From the NCBI GenBank assembly GCA_015055615.1, contig SVHT01000002.1:1-64000 (forward strand): a stretch of 64,000 nucleotides of DNA. Reading direction: 5' to 3'. Of this stretch, positions 43,569 to 53,087 are shown piece after piece; positions within the stretch are counted from its first letter, which is position 1, and each line of letters opens with the position of its first letter. Below the pieces are notes generated by a model that worked only from the letters and a program-made list of their open reading frames with translations, had not been told where the DNA came from and did not search any database. The DNA is from Clostridiales bacterium. GTDB lineage: Bacteria; Bacillota; Clostridia; Christensenellales; Borkfalkiaceae. The position numbers were made by a program, and so were the translations under genes.

Positions 43569-43795
43569 AACTGGAAAAACGTGAGATAACGCTAAATGAA
43601 ACGGACAGTTTAAAGGACGTGTATTACACGGAAAAAACGCTTCTGCGCGAATATAGCGCAAGATTAACTTTGACGACGTGTCAAGAGACCAAGCACGAGC
43701 TTTCTGCGCTGATAGAAGAGGTAACCTCGGATATGGAAAAAGCGGAAAATTTGATGCAAAAATCGGCAAAAAATACGGCGCTAATAGGCGGATAG
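43565..43795 (+). CDS. Small helical protein, possibly spore-coat-like
   Basis: A 76-residue protein (MKLEKREITLNETDSLKDVYYTEKTLL). The pattern (acidic start, two amphipathic helices, one Cys, ending DMEKAENLMQKSAKN) loosely resembles CotF-type coat or bundle proteins in Clostridia. That similarity is weak and from memory. It forms a two-gene unit with 43308 and lies just before the mscL promoter. Confidence 0.45.
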   Translation: MKLEKREITLNETDSLKDVYYTEKTLLREYSARLTLTTCQETKHELSALIEEVTSDMEKAENLMQKSAKNTALIGG

Positions 43796-43870
43796 GCGTT
43801 ATAAAAAGAACAGACAGGCTAAAAAGTATGCAAAAACCACTTTTTGGCTTGTTTTTTTCTTGTTTTTCCC

Positions 43871-43899
43871 TTGACAAAATCTATCTTGCCGAGTATAAT
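43871..43899 (+). promoter_or_regulatory. Consensus sigma-A promoter of mscL
   Basis: TTGACA (43871-43876), 17 bases, TATAAT (43894-43899): a full match. AAAGAGGT precedes the ATG at 43938. Confidence 0.9.
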
Positions 43900-43937
43900 A
43901 ATGTATACAATAAAATTACAAAAAGAGGTATTTACTC

Positions 43938-44744
43938 ATGGCAAAAAAGACTGGTGCAGTAAAGGGATTCTTTGGTGAATTTAAAAAATTCATCACGCGT
44001 GGCAACGTGCTTGACATGGCTGTCGGCGTTATCGTCGGCGGCGCGTTTACGGCGATTGTAAACGGACTTAGCAATTTTGTATTAAAACCCATTATCAACT
44101 GGATTCTTGCATTGATTCTTGGTAAAAACGGTCTTAGCGGTATCTATACCTTCTTGCCGAACTGCAAGGTATGGAAAGATACGGGGCTTACAATGGAGAT
44201 AAATGGCGTAGCACAGCCCATTTATGATATTGACCTTGCAAACTCGATTTATATCGATTGGGGCGCATTTATCAACGCTATCATCAACTTCCTTTTGATT
44301 GCGTTCGTACTTTTCATGATCGTTCGTACGATTAACAAGTTCAGCGAAAACCGCGAAAAGGCGCTTGCTGGTGCGAAACTTGCCAAGGAAGAAAAGAAAG
44401 AAATTAAACAGATTGCTAAAGAACAAAACGTTTCTAAGAAGACGGCGAGAGTGATTTATGCACAGCGCGTTTTGGAAGAAAAAGAAGCGAAAGAGGCGGC
44501 GGAAGCGGCGGCAAAAGCTGAGGCAGAGGCAAAAGCGGCGGAAGAGGCTCGCATTGCGGAAGAAAAAGCGACGGCAAATACCAGATTGCTTGCGGAAATC
44601 CGTGACCTTTTGAAAGGGAAAATGGGCGGCGAAGAAGAAACAGCCGAAGAAGTAGCGGAAGAAACAACGGAAGAAGCAACGGAAGAAGCAACGGAAGAAA
44701 ATGCCGAAGAAGATAAAAAAGAAGACGAGAAAGAAGAGAATTAA
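43938..44744 (+). CDS. mscL: Large-conductance mechanosensitive channel with extended C-terminus
   Basis: A 268-residue protein, about twice the usual 130-150. The channel part (1-135) is typical: FKKFITRGNVLDMAVGVIVGGAF (TM1 with its N-terminal helix), a periplasmic-type loop, then TM2 INFLLIAFVLFMIVRTINK. From about 140 to 215 there is an Ala/Glu/Lys coiled coil, then KANTRLLAEIRDLLKG-like sequence, and a final tail almost entirely Glu/Thr/Ala/Asp/Lys. The channel opens under membrane tension to release solutes. The tail may tune gating or recruit partners; this is an inference. The stop at 44744 nearly touches the pheS promoter. Confidence 0.93.
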   Translation: MAKKTGAVKGFFGEFKKFITRGNVLDMAVGVIVGGAFTAIVNGLSNFVLKPIINWILALILGKNGLSGIYTFLPNCKVWKDTGLTMEINGVAQPIYDIDLANSIYIDWGAFINAIINFLLIAFVLFMIVRTINKFSENREKALAGAKLAKEEKKEIKQIAKEQNVSKKTARVIYAQRVLEEKEAKEAAEAAAKAEAEAKAAEEARIAEEKATANTRLLAEIRDLLKGKMGGEEETAEEVAEETTEEATEEATEENAEEDKKEDEKEEN

Positions 44745-44745
44745 G

Positions 44746-44774
44746 TTGACTTTTTTATAAAAAAAGGCTATAAT
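44746..44774 (+). promoter_or_regulatory. Sigma-A promoter of the pheST T-box transcript
   Basis: TTGACT (44746-44751), 17 bases, TATAAT (44769-44774), two bases after the mscL stop. Confidence 0.85.
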
Positions 44775-44780
44775 AAACCA

Positions 44781-45046
44781 AAAGTAAAACAAAGGCGATG
44801 AAAAAGCGGGTTTTGTTTATAAAACCGACCTGACAGAGAGCGCGCTCAAAGGCTGAAAAGCGCGTAGGTAGGAAAGCAATTCCCTTTCACTTTGGAGCCG
44901 TTCTTTTGAGCCCGCAGGGGGGTAGGGAGAGCCGTTATGCGCTACGTTACAGCGCGGAATAAGGCGTGCGTCTATACGCGCGTGAAAGCAGGTGGTACAG
45001 CGGACTTGTTCGCCCTGCGCGTCGAAAAGGCGCGCGGGGCGTTTTT
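44781..45046 (+). promoter_or_regulatory. T-box leader controlling pheS-pheT
   Basis: A leader of about 330 bases lies between the promoter and pheS. The T-box sequence AGGTGGTACAGCGGA is at 44990-45004. It is followed by a terminator with 11-base arms (45011-45021, 45031-45041, one G-U pair) and five T (45042-45046). Uncharged tRNA-Phe would pair with the T-box and favour the antiterminator. A TTC in the 3' side of stem I (within GCCGTTCTTTT, about 44898-44908) is the likely Phe specifier codon; this was assigned by eye. Confidence 0.9.
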
Positions 45047-45109
45047 CTTTGCGAATCGGAAAAGAAAAATTCCGCTAAATAAAGTTGTAAAAAATATCGG
45101 AGGATAGAT

Positions 45110-46123
45110 ATGAAAGAAAAAATCGAGGCGTTGCGCGCGGATATAACCGCGGCGATGGCGCAGACGGAAACGGGCAGGGCGCTTTATGAATTGAAAGTAA
45201 AATTCCAGACGGAGCTCAAAGGTATTATGAGCGGTATGAAGGACCTTGCCAAAGAAGACAGACCGACCTTTGGTAAAGTCGTCAACGAGTTCAAGCAAGA
45301 TATGGAAGAAAAGTTTGAGGCGCGCGCGATTATTGTTCGGCAGATGGAAATGGAAAAGAAATATGCCGAAGAACGTATCGATATTACCATGCCGGGTAAG
45401 GCGTACAAGGCGGGCGCATTGCACCCGATAACTCTTGTCAAAAACGAGCTGATAGATATTTTCGCGGGTATGGGTTTCAAAATTTTCGAGGGTCCGGAAA
45501 TCGAAACCGATTATTATAACTTCACGGCGTTAAATACTCCCAAAGACCACCCTGCGCGCGATATGCAAGACACGTTTTATTTGGCGGATAATCTGCTTCT
45601 TCGTACGCAGACGTCGGCTGGGCAGATCCGCGTTATGGAAAAGGACGCGCCCCCGATTAAAATTTTATCCCCGGGTAGGGTGTTCCGTTCCGACGACGAC
45701 GCGACGCACTCGCCGATGTTCCACCAAATGGAAGGTTTGGTTGTGGACAAGGGTATTACCCTTTGCGACTTGCAGGGTATGTTGGCAGAGTTCGCTCGCA
45801 AGATGTTCACGTCCTCGACGAAGGTGCGTTTGCGCCCCTCCTATTTCCCGTTCACCGAACCGAGCGTAGAGGTCGATTTGAGCTGTTCGGAATGTGGCGG
45901 TAAAGGTTGCCGTCTTTGCAAAGGTACGGGTTGGATTGAAGTCCTCGGCGCAGGTATGGTAAACCGTCGCGTTTTGGAAAACTGTAACGTAGACCCCGAC
46001 GAGTACACGGGTTTTGCGTTCGGTATGGGTATCGAGCGTATTGCCATGTTGAAATACGGCATCAACAACATTAAGACGTTGTTTGAAAACGATACGAGGT
46101 TTTTGGAACAGTTCGAAGATTAA
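45110..46123 (+). CDS. pheS: Phenylalanyl-tRNA synthetase alpha subunit
   Basis: A 337-residue catalytic subunit. An N-terminal coiled coil (about 1-85) binds tRNA. Class II motifs follow: [32 protein letters not shown] and the ending [35 protein letters not shown] segment (about 262-275) is a cysteine-rich insert seen in some Clostridial PheS. It pairs with PheT as an alpha2-beta2 enzyme. GGAGG lies before the ATG. Expression is governed by the T-box upstream. Confidence 0.97.
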   Translation: MKEKIEALRADITAAMAQTETGRALYELKVKFQTELKGIMSGMKDLAKEDRPTFGKVVNEFKQDMEEKFEARAIIVRQMEMEKKYAEERIDITMPGKAYKAGALHPITLVKNELIDIFAGMGFKIFEGPEIETDYYNFTALNTPKDHPARDMQDTFYLADNLLLRTQTSAGQIRVMEKDAPPIKILSPGRVFRSDDDATHSPMFHQMEGLVVDKGITLCDLQGMLAEFARKMFTSSTKVRLRPSYFPFTEPSVEVDLSCSECGGKGCRLCKGTGWIEVLGAGMVNRRVLENCNVDPDEYTGFAFGMGIERIAMLKYGINNIKTLFENDTRFLEQFED

Positions 46124-46203
46124 AACGGAGAATCGGCGGCGCAATACGCCGTCAGTATCAATCCAAATACGGAACGGTATAAAGTAAGGAGAAAAAACAG
46201 AAA

Positions 46204-48642
46204 ATGAAAGCACCTTTCAGTTGGTTAAAAGATTACGTAGATATAGACGTTACCGCGCAGGAGCTTGCGGAAAAGCTCTTTTCGTGCGGTTTTGAAGTAG
46301 AAGAACTTTCCTACCTCGGCGAAAAAATCAATCGCGTTGTGGTGGGCGAAGTTAAGGCGATCACGCCTCATCCCGACAGCGACCATATGCAGATTTGCGT
46401 GGTCGATTGCGGGGAAGAATACGGCAGAGAATTGCAAATCGTTACGGGCGCGCCCAACGTATACGTGGGGATGAAAACGCCTTGCGCGCTGGACAATTCG
46501 ACGGTGGTAGAAAGCAATCCCGCTATGCTCGAAAAGAACCCCGACGGTATCAAAAAGATTAAAAAAGGCAAGCTGCGCGGTGTAGAATCGTTTGGTATGC
46601 TTTGCTCGGGCGAAGAGCTTGGTATCAACGACGATTTTTATCCCGGCGCGGAAGTCAACGGCTTGCTTGACCTTGCAAAAGACGCCCCCGTGGGCGAGGA
46701 TATCAAGAAAATCGTTGGTTTGGACGATTGGATTTTTGATATTTCCATTACGGCAAACCGCCCCGATTGCCAATGTATTTTGGGTATAGCGCGCGAAGTG
46801 GCGGCTGTGTTGAACAAGCCCTTCAAGGCTCCCGATTTTTCGTATACGGCGCATAAGACGAGCGCTGTTCCCGTCAAGGTGGAAGTGGCGGCACCTGACC
46901 TTTGTCCTCGCTACGTAGGGCATTACGTCGAGAACGTTACGGACGGTGTTTCGCCCGCTTGGATGTGCAAACGCTTGGCGTTGTCGGGTATTCGTTCGAT
47001 TTCGCCTATCGTTGATATCACGAACTTCGTCCTTTTGGAAATGGGACAACCCATGCACGCGTTTGATGCGGACGATATCGGGGACAGAAAAATTATCGTG
47101 CGCAGAGCGACGAAAGGGGAAAAAATCATTACCCTTGACGAAAAGGAATTTACGCTTACGACGGACAACCTCGTGATTTGCGACGGCAAAAAGCCCGTAG
47201 CGCTCGCGGGGATTATGGGCGGTTTGAACAGCGAAATTAAGGCTACGACCAAAAACGTGTTCTTTGAATCGGCAAAATTTGCCCGCGATAACGTCAGAAA
47301 GACGTCGCGCGCTTTGGGGCAATCGTCCGATTCCTCGTCCCGCTTTGAAAAGGGCGTGGACGCGTATACCAACGCGCTGGGTATGGACAGAGCGTTGCAC
47401 CTTATCGAAGAGCTTGGTTGTGGCGTTGTGACGGATATGCGCGAGGACGTGTGCGCGGTTTCCCTTGCGCCCCGCAAAATGACGGCGAGCGTGTCGAAGA
47501 TAAACGCTTTGCTCGGTATTGAAGTACCGAACGAAGAAATCAAGTCGATTTTGACGAGATTGAACTTTAAACCCGACGTTAACGGCGATACGTTGACGGT
47601 GGAAATCCCCGGGTATCGCGACGACGTGGACGGGTATCCCGATTTGGCGGAAGAAATTATCCGTATGTACGGGTATGAACATATCGTCCCGACCTTCTTG
47701 GAAAGCGCAAAGGTTACGGGCGGGGGGCTTACCGACGAGCAGAAAAAAGAATTGCATTTGAAAAACGTTTTGCGTACGCAAGGTTTCTCGGAGGCGTATA
47801 ACTATTCCTTCTATTCGCCCAAAGATTTGGATTTGATGAAATTGAGCGCGGATGCGGAAGAGAGAAACGCCGTGCGCATCCTCAATCCCATCAGCGAAGA
47901 GCTGTCCATAATGCGTACCTTCCTTGCGCCCTCTATGCTCGGCAACGCCGTACGGAATATCCGTCGCGGTAACGACGAGGGCAGAGAATTTGAGGTCGCA
48001 AACGTATACGTGCCCCGCAACACGGTGGCAAGCGAGCAACCGCAAGAACGCAAACATATCGTCCTCGGTATTTGGGGCGGTAAAAACGATTTCTTCGATA
48101 TGAAAGGCGCAATCGAACGCATTGCGGAGGTTTTCCACCTTTCGTTTACCTACGAACGCGCGCAAAAAACGTACCTGCACCCCGGGGTGTCGGCTAACGT
48201 GATTTTGGACGGCGAAACCGTTGGTTGCCTTGGTGAACTCGACCCGTCCATAGCCCTTTCGCTCGGTTTGGATAAAAAAGTATACCTTGGCGAGTTAGAC
48301 GTTGCGGCGATTGCGGAAAAATTAGACGACGGCGTGCGTTATAAAAACCTGCCGAAATTCCCTGCGGTAAAACGCGACCTTGCGTTGATTGCGGACGAAA
48401 AATTGACTTGCGCGGAAATCGAAGAAGTACTGATGCACTCTTGCAAATACGTGACGGAGGCAAAACTCTTCGACGTGTACCGTGGCGGTCAAGTGCCTGC
48501 GGGCAAGAAGAGTATGGCGTTTACCCTGACGTTTACGCCCGATAATAACGTAGAAAAGGCGTTTACGCCCGAAACGTTGGACGGCTACGTCAAGAAAATT
48601 CTCGGCAATTTGAAATTTAAGCTTGGTATTGAACTGCGATAA
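46204..48642 (+). CDS. pheT: Phenylalanyl-tRNA synthetase beta subunit
   Basis: An 812-residue subunit with the usual domain order: EMAP-like tRNA-binding domain (about 40-150), B3/B4 editing domain (about 210-385), B5 domain (about 400-470), catalytic-like core (about 490-690) and C-terminal ferredoxin-fold anticodon-binding domain (about 715-812). Recognisable segments include LKDYVDIDV, ANRPDC, GMLCSGEELG and KFPAVKRDLALI. AAGGAG precedes the start. It lies 80 bases after pheS in the same transcript. Confidence 0.97.
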   Translation: MKAPFSWLKDYVDIDVTAQELAEKLFSCGFEVEELSYLGEKINRVVVGEVKAITPHPDSDHMQICVVDCGEEYGRELQIVTGAPNVYVGMKTPCALDNSTVVESNPAMLEKNPDGIKKIKKGKLRGVESFGMLCSGEELGINDDFYPGAEVNGLLDLAKDAPVGEDIKKIVGLDDWIFDISITANRPDCQCILGIAREVAAVLNKPFKAPDFSYTAHKTSAVPVKVEVAAPDLCPRYVGHYVENVTDGVSPAWMCKRLALSGIRSISPIVDITNFVLLEMGQPMHAFDADDIGDRKIIVRRATKGEKIITLDEKEFTLTTDNLVICDGKKPVALAGIMGGLNSEIKATTKNVFFESAKFARDNVRKTSRALGQSSDSSSRFEKGVDAYTNALGMDRALHLIEELGCGVVTDMREDVCAVSLAPRKMTASVSKINALLGIEVPNEEIKSILTRLNFKPDVNGDTLTVEIPGYRDDVDGYPDLAEEIIRMYGYEHIVPTFLESAKVTGGGLTDEQKKELHLKNVLRTQGFSEAYNYSFYSPKDLDLMKLSADAEERNAVRILNPISEELSIMRTFLAPSMLGNAVRNIRRGNDEGREFEVANVYVPRNTVASEQPQERKHIVLGIWGGKNDFFDMKGAIERIAEVFHLSFTYERAQKTYLHPGVSANVILDGETVGCLGELDPSIALSLGLDKKVYLGELDVAAIAEKLDDGVRYKNLPKFPAVKRDLALIADEKLTCAEIEEVLMHSCKYVTEAKLFDVYRGGQVPAGKKSMAFTLTFTPDNNVEKAFTPETLDGYVKKILGNLKFKLGIELR

Positions 48643-48663
48643 AAAACGAAACGGGAGTTTTCC

Positions 48664-49548
48664 GTGAAAAGAGAAGACAAAATCACACAATTTGGATTTT
48701 TTAACGTTGACAAACCGTCGGGGATTGTATCTTCGACGGTCGTTAACAAGTTAAAATGGTTGACGGGTGTACCGTGTGGACACATGGGCACGCTCGACCC
48801 TTTGGCAAGCGGTGTCTTGCCCGTAGGGGTTGGCAACGCGGCGCGCCTTTTCGATTACTTTTTAGAGAAGGAAAAGGAGTATATTGCGGAGTTCACGTTC
48901 GGCGTGGATTCGGATACGCTCGACTCGACGGGTGTTTTAAACGTGGGGGGACGTATCCCCAACGAAAGCGAAATTGCGGATGTTTTGCCTACTTTTTTTG
49001 GGGATATTATGCAAATTCCGCCCAAATACAGCGCAAAAAACGTAAACGGAAAACGTGGGTACGAGCTTGCGCGCGCGGGTGTGGAATTTGAGCTTGCGCC
49101 CAAGAAAGTGCATATTTACGGCATGGAAATTTTAGGGAAAAGCGAGGATAAGGCGGATACCTACCGTATCAAAATTCGATGTGGCGGGGGTACGTATATC
49201 CGTTCGTTAGCGCGGGATATCGCGGCGGCGCTCGGGACGAAGGCGGTAATGTGTTCTCTGTTGCGTACGCAAAGCGGTGTGTTCACTTTGGAAAAAGCGA
49301 TACCGTTTTCACTATTAGAACAGGACCCGCCCTTAGAGGAATTGGAAAAATATCTAATTCCAACGGAAAACGTGTTGCCGTTTGATAGCTTGCCTTTGAC
49401 GGAAAAGCAAGAAACAAAGCTCTACAACGGACAACGTGTTGCCGTTGAAAACTCGGACGGCTTATACAAAATTTATAAAGGCGGCAGTTTTTACGGAATT
49501 GCCGAGGTGTCAAACGGCTTGGCAAAGGCAAAGACGAAATTATGTTAA
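48664..49548 (+). CDS. truB: tRNA pseudouridine(55) synthase
   Basis: A 294-residue enzyme that makes pseudouridine 55 in the T loop of tRNAs. The catalytic aspartate lies in GHMGTLDPLASGVLPV, and NVDKPSGIVSS, IPPKYSAKNVNG and the RCGGGTYIRSLARD segment are all present. The start is a GTG with GGGAG upstream. It overlaps ribF by seven bases. Confidence 0.96.
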   Translation: MKREDKITQFGFFNVDKPSGIVSSTVVNKLKWLTGVPCGHMGTLDPLASGVLPVGVGNAARLFDYFLEKEKEYIAEFTFGVDSDTLDSTGVLNVGGRIPNESEIADVLPTFFGDIMQIPPKYSAKNVNGKRGYELARAGVEFELAPKKVHIYGMEILGKSEDKADTYRIKIRCGGGTYIRSLARDIAAALGTKAVMCSLLRTQSGVFTLEKAIPFSLLEQDPPLEELEKYLIPTENVLPFDSLPLTEKQETKLYNGQRVAVENSDGLYKIYKGGSFYGIAEVSNGLAKAKTKLC

Positions 49549-50411
49549 AGACGGTTTGGTTGACGGACAAAAAGGATAGAGCGCAAGGGGTGGCAATGCT
49601 CCTTGGCGGTTTTGACGGGTTGCATTTGGGACACCGTCAACTGCTTTCGCGCGCTAAAAAGAGCGGTTTGCCCGTCGGCGTGATGACCATTGTCGGCGCA
49701 AAGGGACAAAAGAGTTTGTTTACCTTTGCAGAACGCGAAAATATTTTTGCAAAAAGTGGCGCAGATTTTGTATTCGAGTTGCCCTTTGCAGAAATCAAAG
49801 ACCTTTCCGCGGAGGCATTTATACGGCTCTTGCAGACGGAATTTTCCCCAAAAATATTTGTTTGCGGCGAAGATTTTCGATTTGGCGCGGGGGCGAAAGG
49901 CGACGCTGAAAAGCTAAAAGGTATGGACACGGTACGCGTTGAAGTCCTTCCGCTTGTCGAAATCAACGGCGAAAAGGTGAGTAGCAAAACGGTAAAACAG
50001 CATCTTGAAAAGGGTGACGTTGCAATGGCAAGCACCTTGCTTGGCGAAAGTTTTTTTCTGCTTGGCGAAGTCGTAAAGGACAGACAGGTGGGCAGAACGC
50101 TCGGTTTTCCGACGGCGAATATTTTATATCCCAGCGATAAATTTCCGTTGAAAAAAGGCGTATACGAAACGAGAATTATCATTGAACGCGACACGTATCG
50201 GGGGATAACCAACTACGGAGCCCGTCCGACCTTTGACAACGACGTTGTTTTAACCGAAACCTATTTGGACGGATTTGACGGGGATTTGTACGGAAAAACG
50301 CTGAAAATCGATTTCGTGCGCTATTTGCGCGATATACAAAAATTTGAAAGCGTAAACGAATTAAAAACGCAACTGCAAAAGGACATAAAAAGGGTGAGAA
50401 ATCATGATTAA
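49542..50411 (+). CDS. ribF: Bifunctional riboflavin kinase / FAD synthetase
   Basis: A 289-residue enzyme making FMN and then FAD. The N-terminal nucleotidyltransferase has GGFDGLHLGHRQLL and a GEDFRFG segment. The C-terminal kinase has GRTLGFPTANI and GVYETRI. The truB-ribF order is widespread in Bacillota. It overlaps truB by seven bases and nfo by eight, so the three genes are translationally linked. Confidence 0.95.
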   Translation: MLKTVWLTDKKDRAQGVAMLLGGFDGLHLGHRQLLSRAKKSGLPVGVMTIVGAKGQKSLFTFAERENIFAKSGADFVFELPFAEIKDLSAEAFIRLLQTEFSPKIFVCGEDFRFGAGAKGDAEKLKGMDTVRVEVLPLVEINGEKVSSKTVKQHLEKGDVAMASTLLGESFFLLGEVVKDRQVGRTLGFPTANILYPSDKFPLKKGVYETRIIIERDTYRGITNYGARPTFDNDVVLTETYLDGFDGDLYGKTLKIDFVRYLRDIQKFESVNELKTQLQKDIKRVRNHD

Positions 50412-51249
50412 ATTTGGACCGAGTGGCAACAGCGAGAGCTTTTACGAGGCGGGCTATTCGCATACGGAAGAATCGGCGGCGTTTGTAAAAGAACGTGGGC
50501 TGGACTGCTTTGAATATTCCTTTGGTCGCGGCGTGCGTATGTCGGAAGACAAGGCGATTTCCATTGGCGAAGCGTTCCAAAACGCAGGCGTAGAAATTTC
50601 CGCGCACGCGCCGTACTTTATCAATTTTGCCAATCCCGACGACGAAATGGCGGCAAAATCGTACGGTTACGTACTTGATACGGCAAAAGCATTGCAACTA
50701 ATGGGCGGAAAGCGTGTGGTTTTTCATCCCGCCGCGCAGGGCAAGGCAAGCCGCGAGGAGGCGGTTGCGCTCACGGAAGAACGCTTGAAGATACTCCGCG
50801 ATTATATTTACCTCAACAATATGCAGGATATGATATTCTGCCCCGAAACCATGGGCAAGCTTGCGCAAATCGGCACGGTGGAAGAGATTGTCCGCTTTTG
50901 CAAAGTCGACCCCGTGTATACCCCTTGCGTGGATTTTGGTCATATCAACGCGCGGGAGGGCGGTTCGCTCAAAACGGTTGAGGACTATCAAAACCGCTTG
51001 CAATATATGATTGACGAACTCGGTTACGAGCGTGTGAAACACTTTCACGTGCATTTTTCCAAGATTATGTACGGCGCGAAGGGCGAAATTAAGCACTTGA
51101 CCTTTGAGGACGAAATTTACGGGCCGAATTTTGAACCGCTTGCGACGGCGTTAAAGACGCTCAAATTAGAGCCGTATATCGTCAGCGAAAGCGCGGGAAA
51201 GCAGATTGAAGAAGCGGAAATTATGAAAAAAATCTACTTCGGGGCATAA
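50404..51249 (+). CDS. AP endonuclease family 2 (endonuclease IV-like)
   Basis: A 281-residue TIM-barrel protein. Zinc-ligand-type residues occur in order: SAHAPYFINF, VFHPAA, CPETMG, CVDFGHINA, FHVHFSK and the late Glu in YIVSESAG. This supports an endonuclease IV (Nfo)-like role in repairing abasic sites. The family also contains sugar isomerases, but the ligand set and length favour the nuclease. It is the last gene of the truB-ribF unit. Confidence 0.85.
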   Translation: MIKFGPSGNSESFYEAGYSHTEESAAFVKERGLDCFEYSFGRGVRMSEDKAISIGEAFQNAGVEISAHAPYFINFANPDDEMAAKSYGYVLDTAKALQLMGGKRVVFHPAAQGKASREEAVALTEERLKILRDYIYLNNMQDMIFCPETMGKLAQIGTVEEIVRFCKVDPVYTPCVDFGHINAREGGSLKTVEDYQNRLQYMIDELGYERVKHFHVHFSKIMYGAKGEIKHLTFEDEIYGPNFEPLATALKTLKLEPYIVSESAGKQIEEAEIMKKIYFGA

Positions 51250-51307
51250 AAGACGCATAAAAGACGGAGAAAAAAGGAAAAAATACCAACGATTTATCGC
51301 CGTATAC

Positions 51308-51336
51308 TTGACGAACAAGGTTTTTTTTGCTACAAT
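51308..51336 (+). promoter_or_regulatory. Sigma-A promoter of the M24 peptidase gene
   Basis: TTGACG (51308-51313), 17 bases, TACAAT (51331-51336). AGAGGT follows before the ATG at 51356. Confidence 0.8.
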
Positions 51337-51355
51337 ATATACTAAGAGGTAGAAT

Positions 51356-52411
51356 ATGGTTTGCACGAACGGTAAAAAAATATTGGAATTGTCCGATTGT
51401 CAAGCGGTTTATACTTCTTGTCTGTATCAACTTCGATACATTACGGGGTTGGAACCCGAAAACGGTTGCGCAATCGTCGATGAAACGGGCGTGACGCTGT
51501 ATACCGATATGCGGTATATGGAGGCGGCGGAAAAGCTCCTTGCGGGGACGGGCGTGAAACCCGTGCTCTATAAGCAGGACGAGCTGTTAAAACGCCTTGC
51601 GGGTTACGAAAGCGTGGGTATTTCCTTTGACCAAACCCCGCACTCGGAATATATCGCTTTGGAAAAAGCGGGCGCGAAGTTGAAAAATATCGACAGCGCG
51701 TACGAACAAGCGATGACGGTGAAAAACGAGTGGGAGCTTGCAAATATCGCCAAGGCTTGCGAAATTGCAGAAAATGCTTTCAACGCCCTTCTGCCCGAGA
51801 TTAAAGAGGGTATGACGGAAACGGAAGTGGCGGCTCTGCTCGAATATAAAATGCGTGCGTTTGGCGCGCAAGGGCTTTCGTTTGAAACGATTGTGGCGTT
51901 CGGCGCGCATGCCGCTGTTCCCCATCACGAAACGGGATTGGCGAAACTTCAATTCGGCGACGAGATTTTAATTGATTTTGGTTGCAAGGTCAACGGATAC
52001 TGTTCGGATATCACGCGGACGTTTCTATTTGGCGACGACGGAAAGCACGAGGAATTCAAAAAAGCGTACGCCCACGTATTGGCGGCGCATAACTTGGCGC
52101 AGGAAAAAATCACGTCGGGTATGACGGGGAAAGAGGCGGACGCTATCGCGCGCGAATATCTCAAAGCCAACGGCTACGGCGAACTGTTCACCCATTCGCT
52201 TGGACACGGTATCGGGCTGAACGTTCACGAAAAACCTTCGGTGAGCCCCAAAGGCGAACAGATACTTTGCGACAATATGGTGTTCTCGGACGAGCCGGGT
52301 GTATACAAAGCGGGCGAATACGGTATCCGCATTGAAGATACGGTTACCCTTGAAAACGGAAGGATAAAGAGCTTTATGGGCAAAACCCAAAAAGAACTTT
52401 TGATATTATAA
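51356..52411 (+). CDS. Xaa-Pro aminopeptidase (M24B)
   Basis: A 351-residue peptidase with the creatinase-like N-domain (about 1-125) and a pita-bread M24 domain. The metal ligands are visible: two Asp in DFGCKVNGYCSDITRT, His in HSLGHGIGLNVHE, and two Glu in FSDEPGVY and RIEDTV. It removes N-terminal residues before proline or cleaves Xaa-Pro dipeptides. It sits directly before efp, an order common in Bacillota. Confidence 0.93.
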   Translation: MVCTNGKKILELSDCQAVYTSCLYQLRYITGLEPENGCAIVDETGVTLYTDMRYMEAAEKLLAGTGVKPVLYKQDELLKRLAGYESVGISFDQTPHSEYIALEKAGAKLKNIDSAYEQAMTVKNEWELANIAKACEIAENAFNALLPEIKEGMTETEVAALLEYKMRAFGAQGLSFETIVAFGAHAAVPHHETGLAKLQFGDEILIDFGCKVNGYCSDITRTFLFGDDGKHEEFKKAYAHVLAAHNLAQEKITSGMTGKEADAIAREYLKANGYGELFTHSLGHGIGLNVHEKPSVSPKGEQILCDNMVFSDEPGVYKAGEYGIRIEDTVTLENGRIKSFMGKTQKELLIL

Positions 52412-52444
52412 AAAATAATAATATAGCATATAAGGAGAAAAATT

Positions 52445-53008
52445 ATGGCACAGATTTTGGCAGGCGATATTCGTAAAGGCGTAACTTTCGAGTACAAGAG
52501 CGGCGTTTATACCGTTACCGAATTCCAGCACGTAAAACCCGGTAAGGGCGCTGCGTTCGTTAGATGTACGTTGAAGAACGTAGTAACCGGTCAGGTTCTT
52601 TCGAACGAAACCTTCAACCCCACCACGAAATTGGAAACGGCGCAGGTAGAAACGAAAAAGATGACGTATTCCTATTTCGACGGCGAATTCTACGTATTCG
52701 TGGACGAAGAATGGAATCAGGAAAACCTCACCTTCGACCAGGTGGAAGACGCGCTTAAATATATCAAAGAAAACGATATGGTTACCGTGAAATTCCTTTA
52801 CGGCAAAGCGTTCTCGGTTGAACCTGAAAACTTCGTAGAACTCAAAGTTATCGAGGCAGAACCCGGCGTTAAGGGCAACACGGCTACCAACGTTATGAAG
52901 AACGCAAAGGTAGAAACGGGCGCAACGATTCAGGTTCCTATGTTCGTTGAAGAGGGCGAAACGATTCGTATCGATACGAGAACGGGCGAATACATGAGCC
53001 GTGTTTAA
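52445..53008 (+). CDS. efp: Translation elongation factor P
   Basis: A 187-residue factor that relieves ribosome stalling at polyproline stretches. A KOW-like N-terminal domain carries the modifiable lysine in [11 protein letters not shown] (Lys34), followed by two OB domains ending with [11 protein letters not shown]. The lysine context fits the Bacillus-type class that is 5-aminopentanolylated, not the lysylated or rhamnosylated ones. The YmfI-like SDR at 39591 could be its modifying reductase. AAGGAG lies before the ATG. Confidence 0.97.
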   Translation: MAQILAGDIRKGVTFEYKSGVYTVTEFQHVKPGKGAAFVRCTLKNVVTGQVLSNETFNPTTKLETAQVETKKMTYSYFDGEFYVFVDEEWNQENLTFDQVEDALKYIKENDMVTVKFLYGKAFSVEPENFVELKVIEAEPGVKGNTATNVMKNAKVETGATIQVPMFVEEGETIRIDTRTGEYMSRV

Positions 53009-53042
53009 TCGATTTATATCCAACGAAAAATAAAACAACTGA

Positions 53043-53073
53043 CAGCAGGATTTTTACGTCCTGCTGTTTGTTT
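53043..53073 (+). terminator. Terminator after efp
   Basis: 8-base arms CAGCAGGA/TCCTGCTG (53043-53050, 53059-53066), then TTTGTTT. The dtd ribosome binding site GGAG follows at once, so some read-through or a weak terminator must supply dtd. Confidence 0.75.
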
Positions 53074-53087
53074 ATGGAGTGTATAGT

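Noticed and set aside
46225..48180. A 651-codon minus-strand frame opposite pheT
   Set aside because: pheT is certain, so the antisense frame is a codon-bias shadow.
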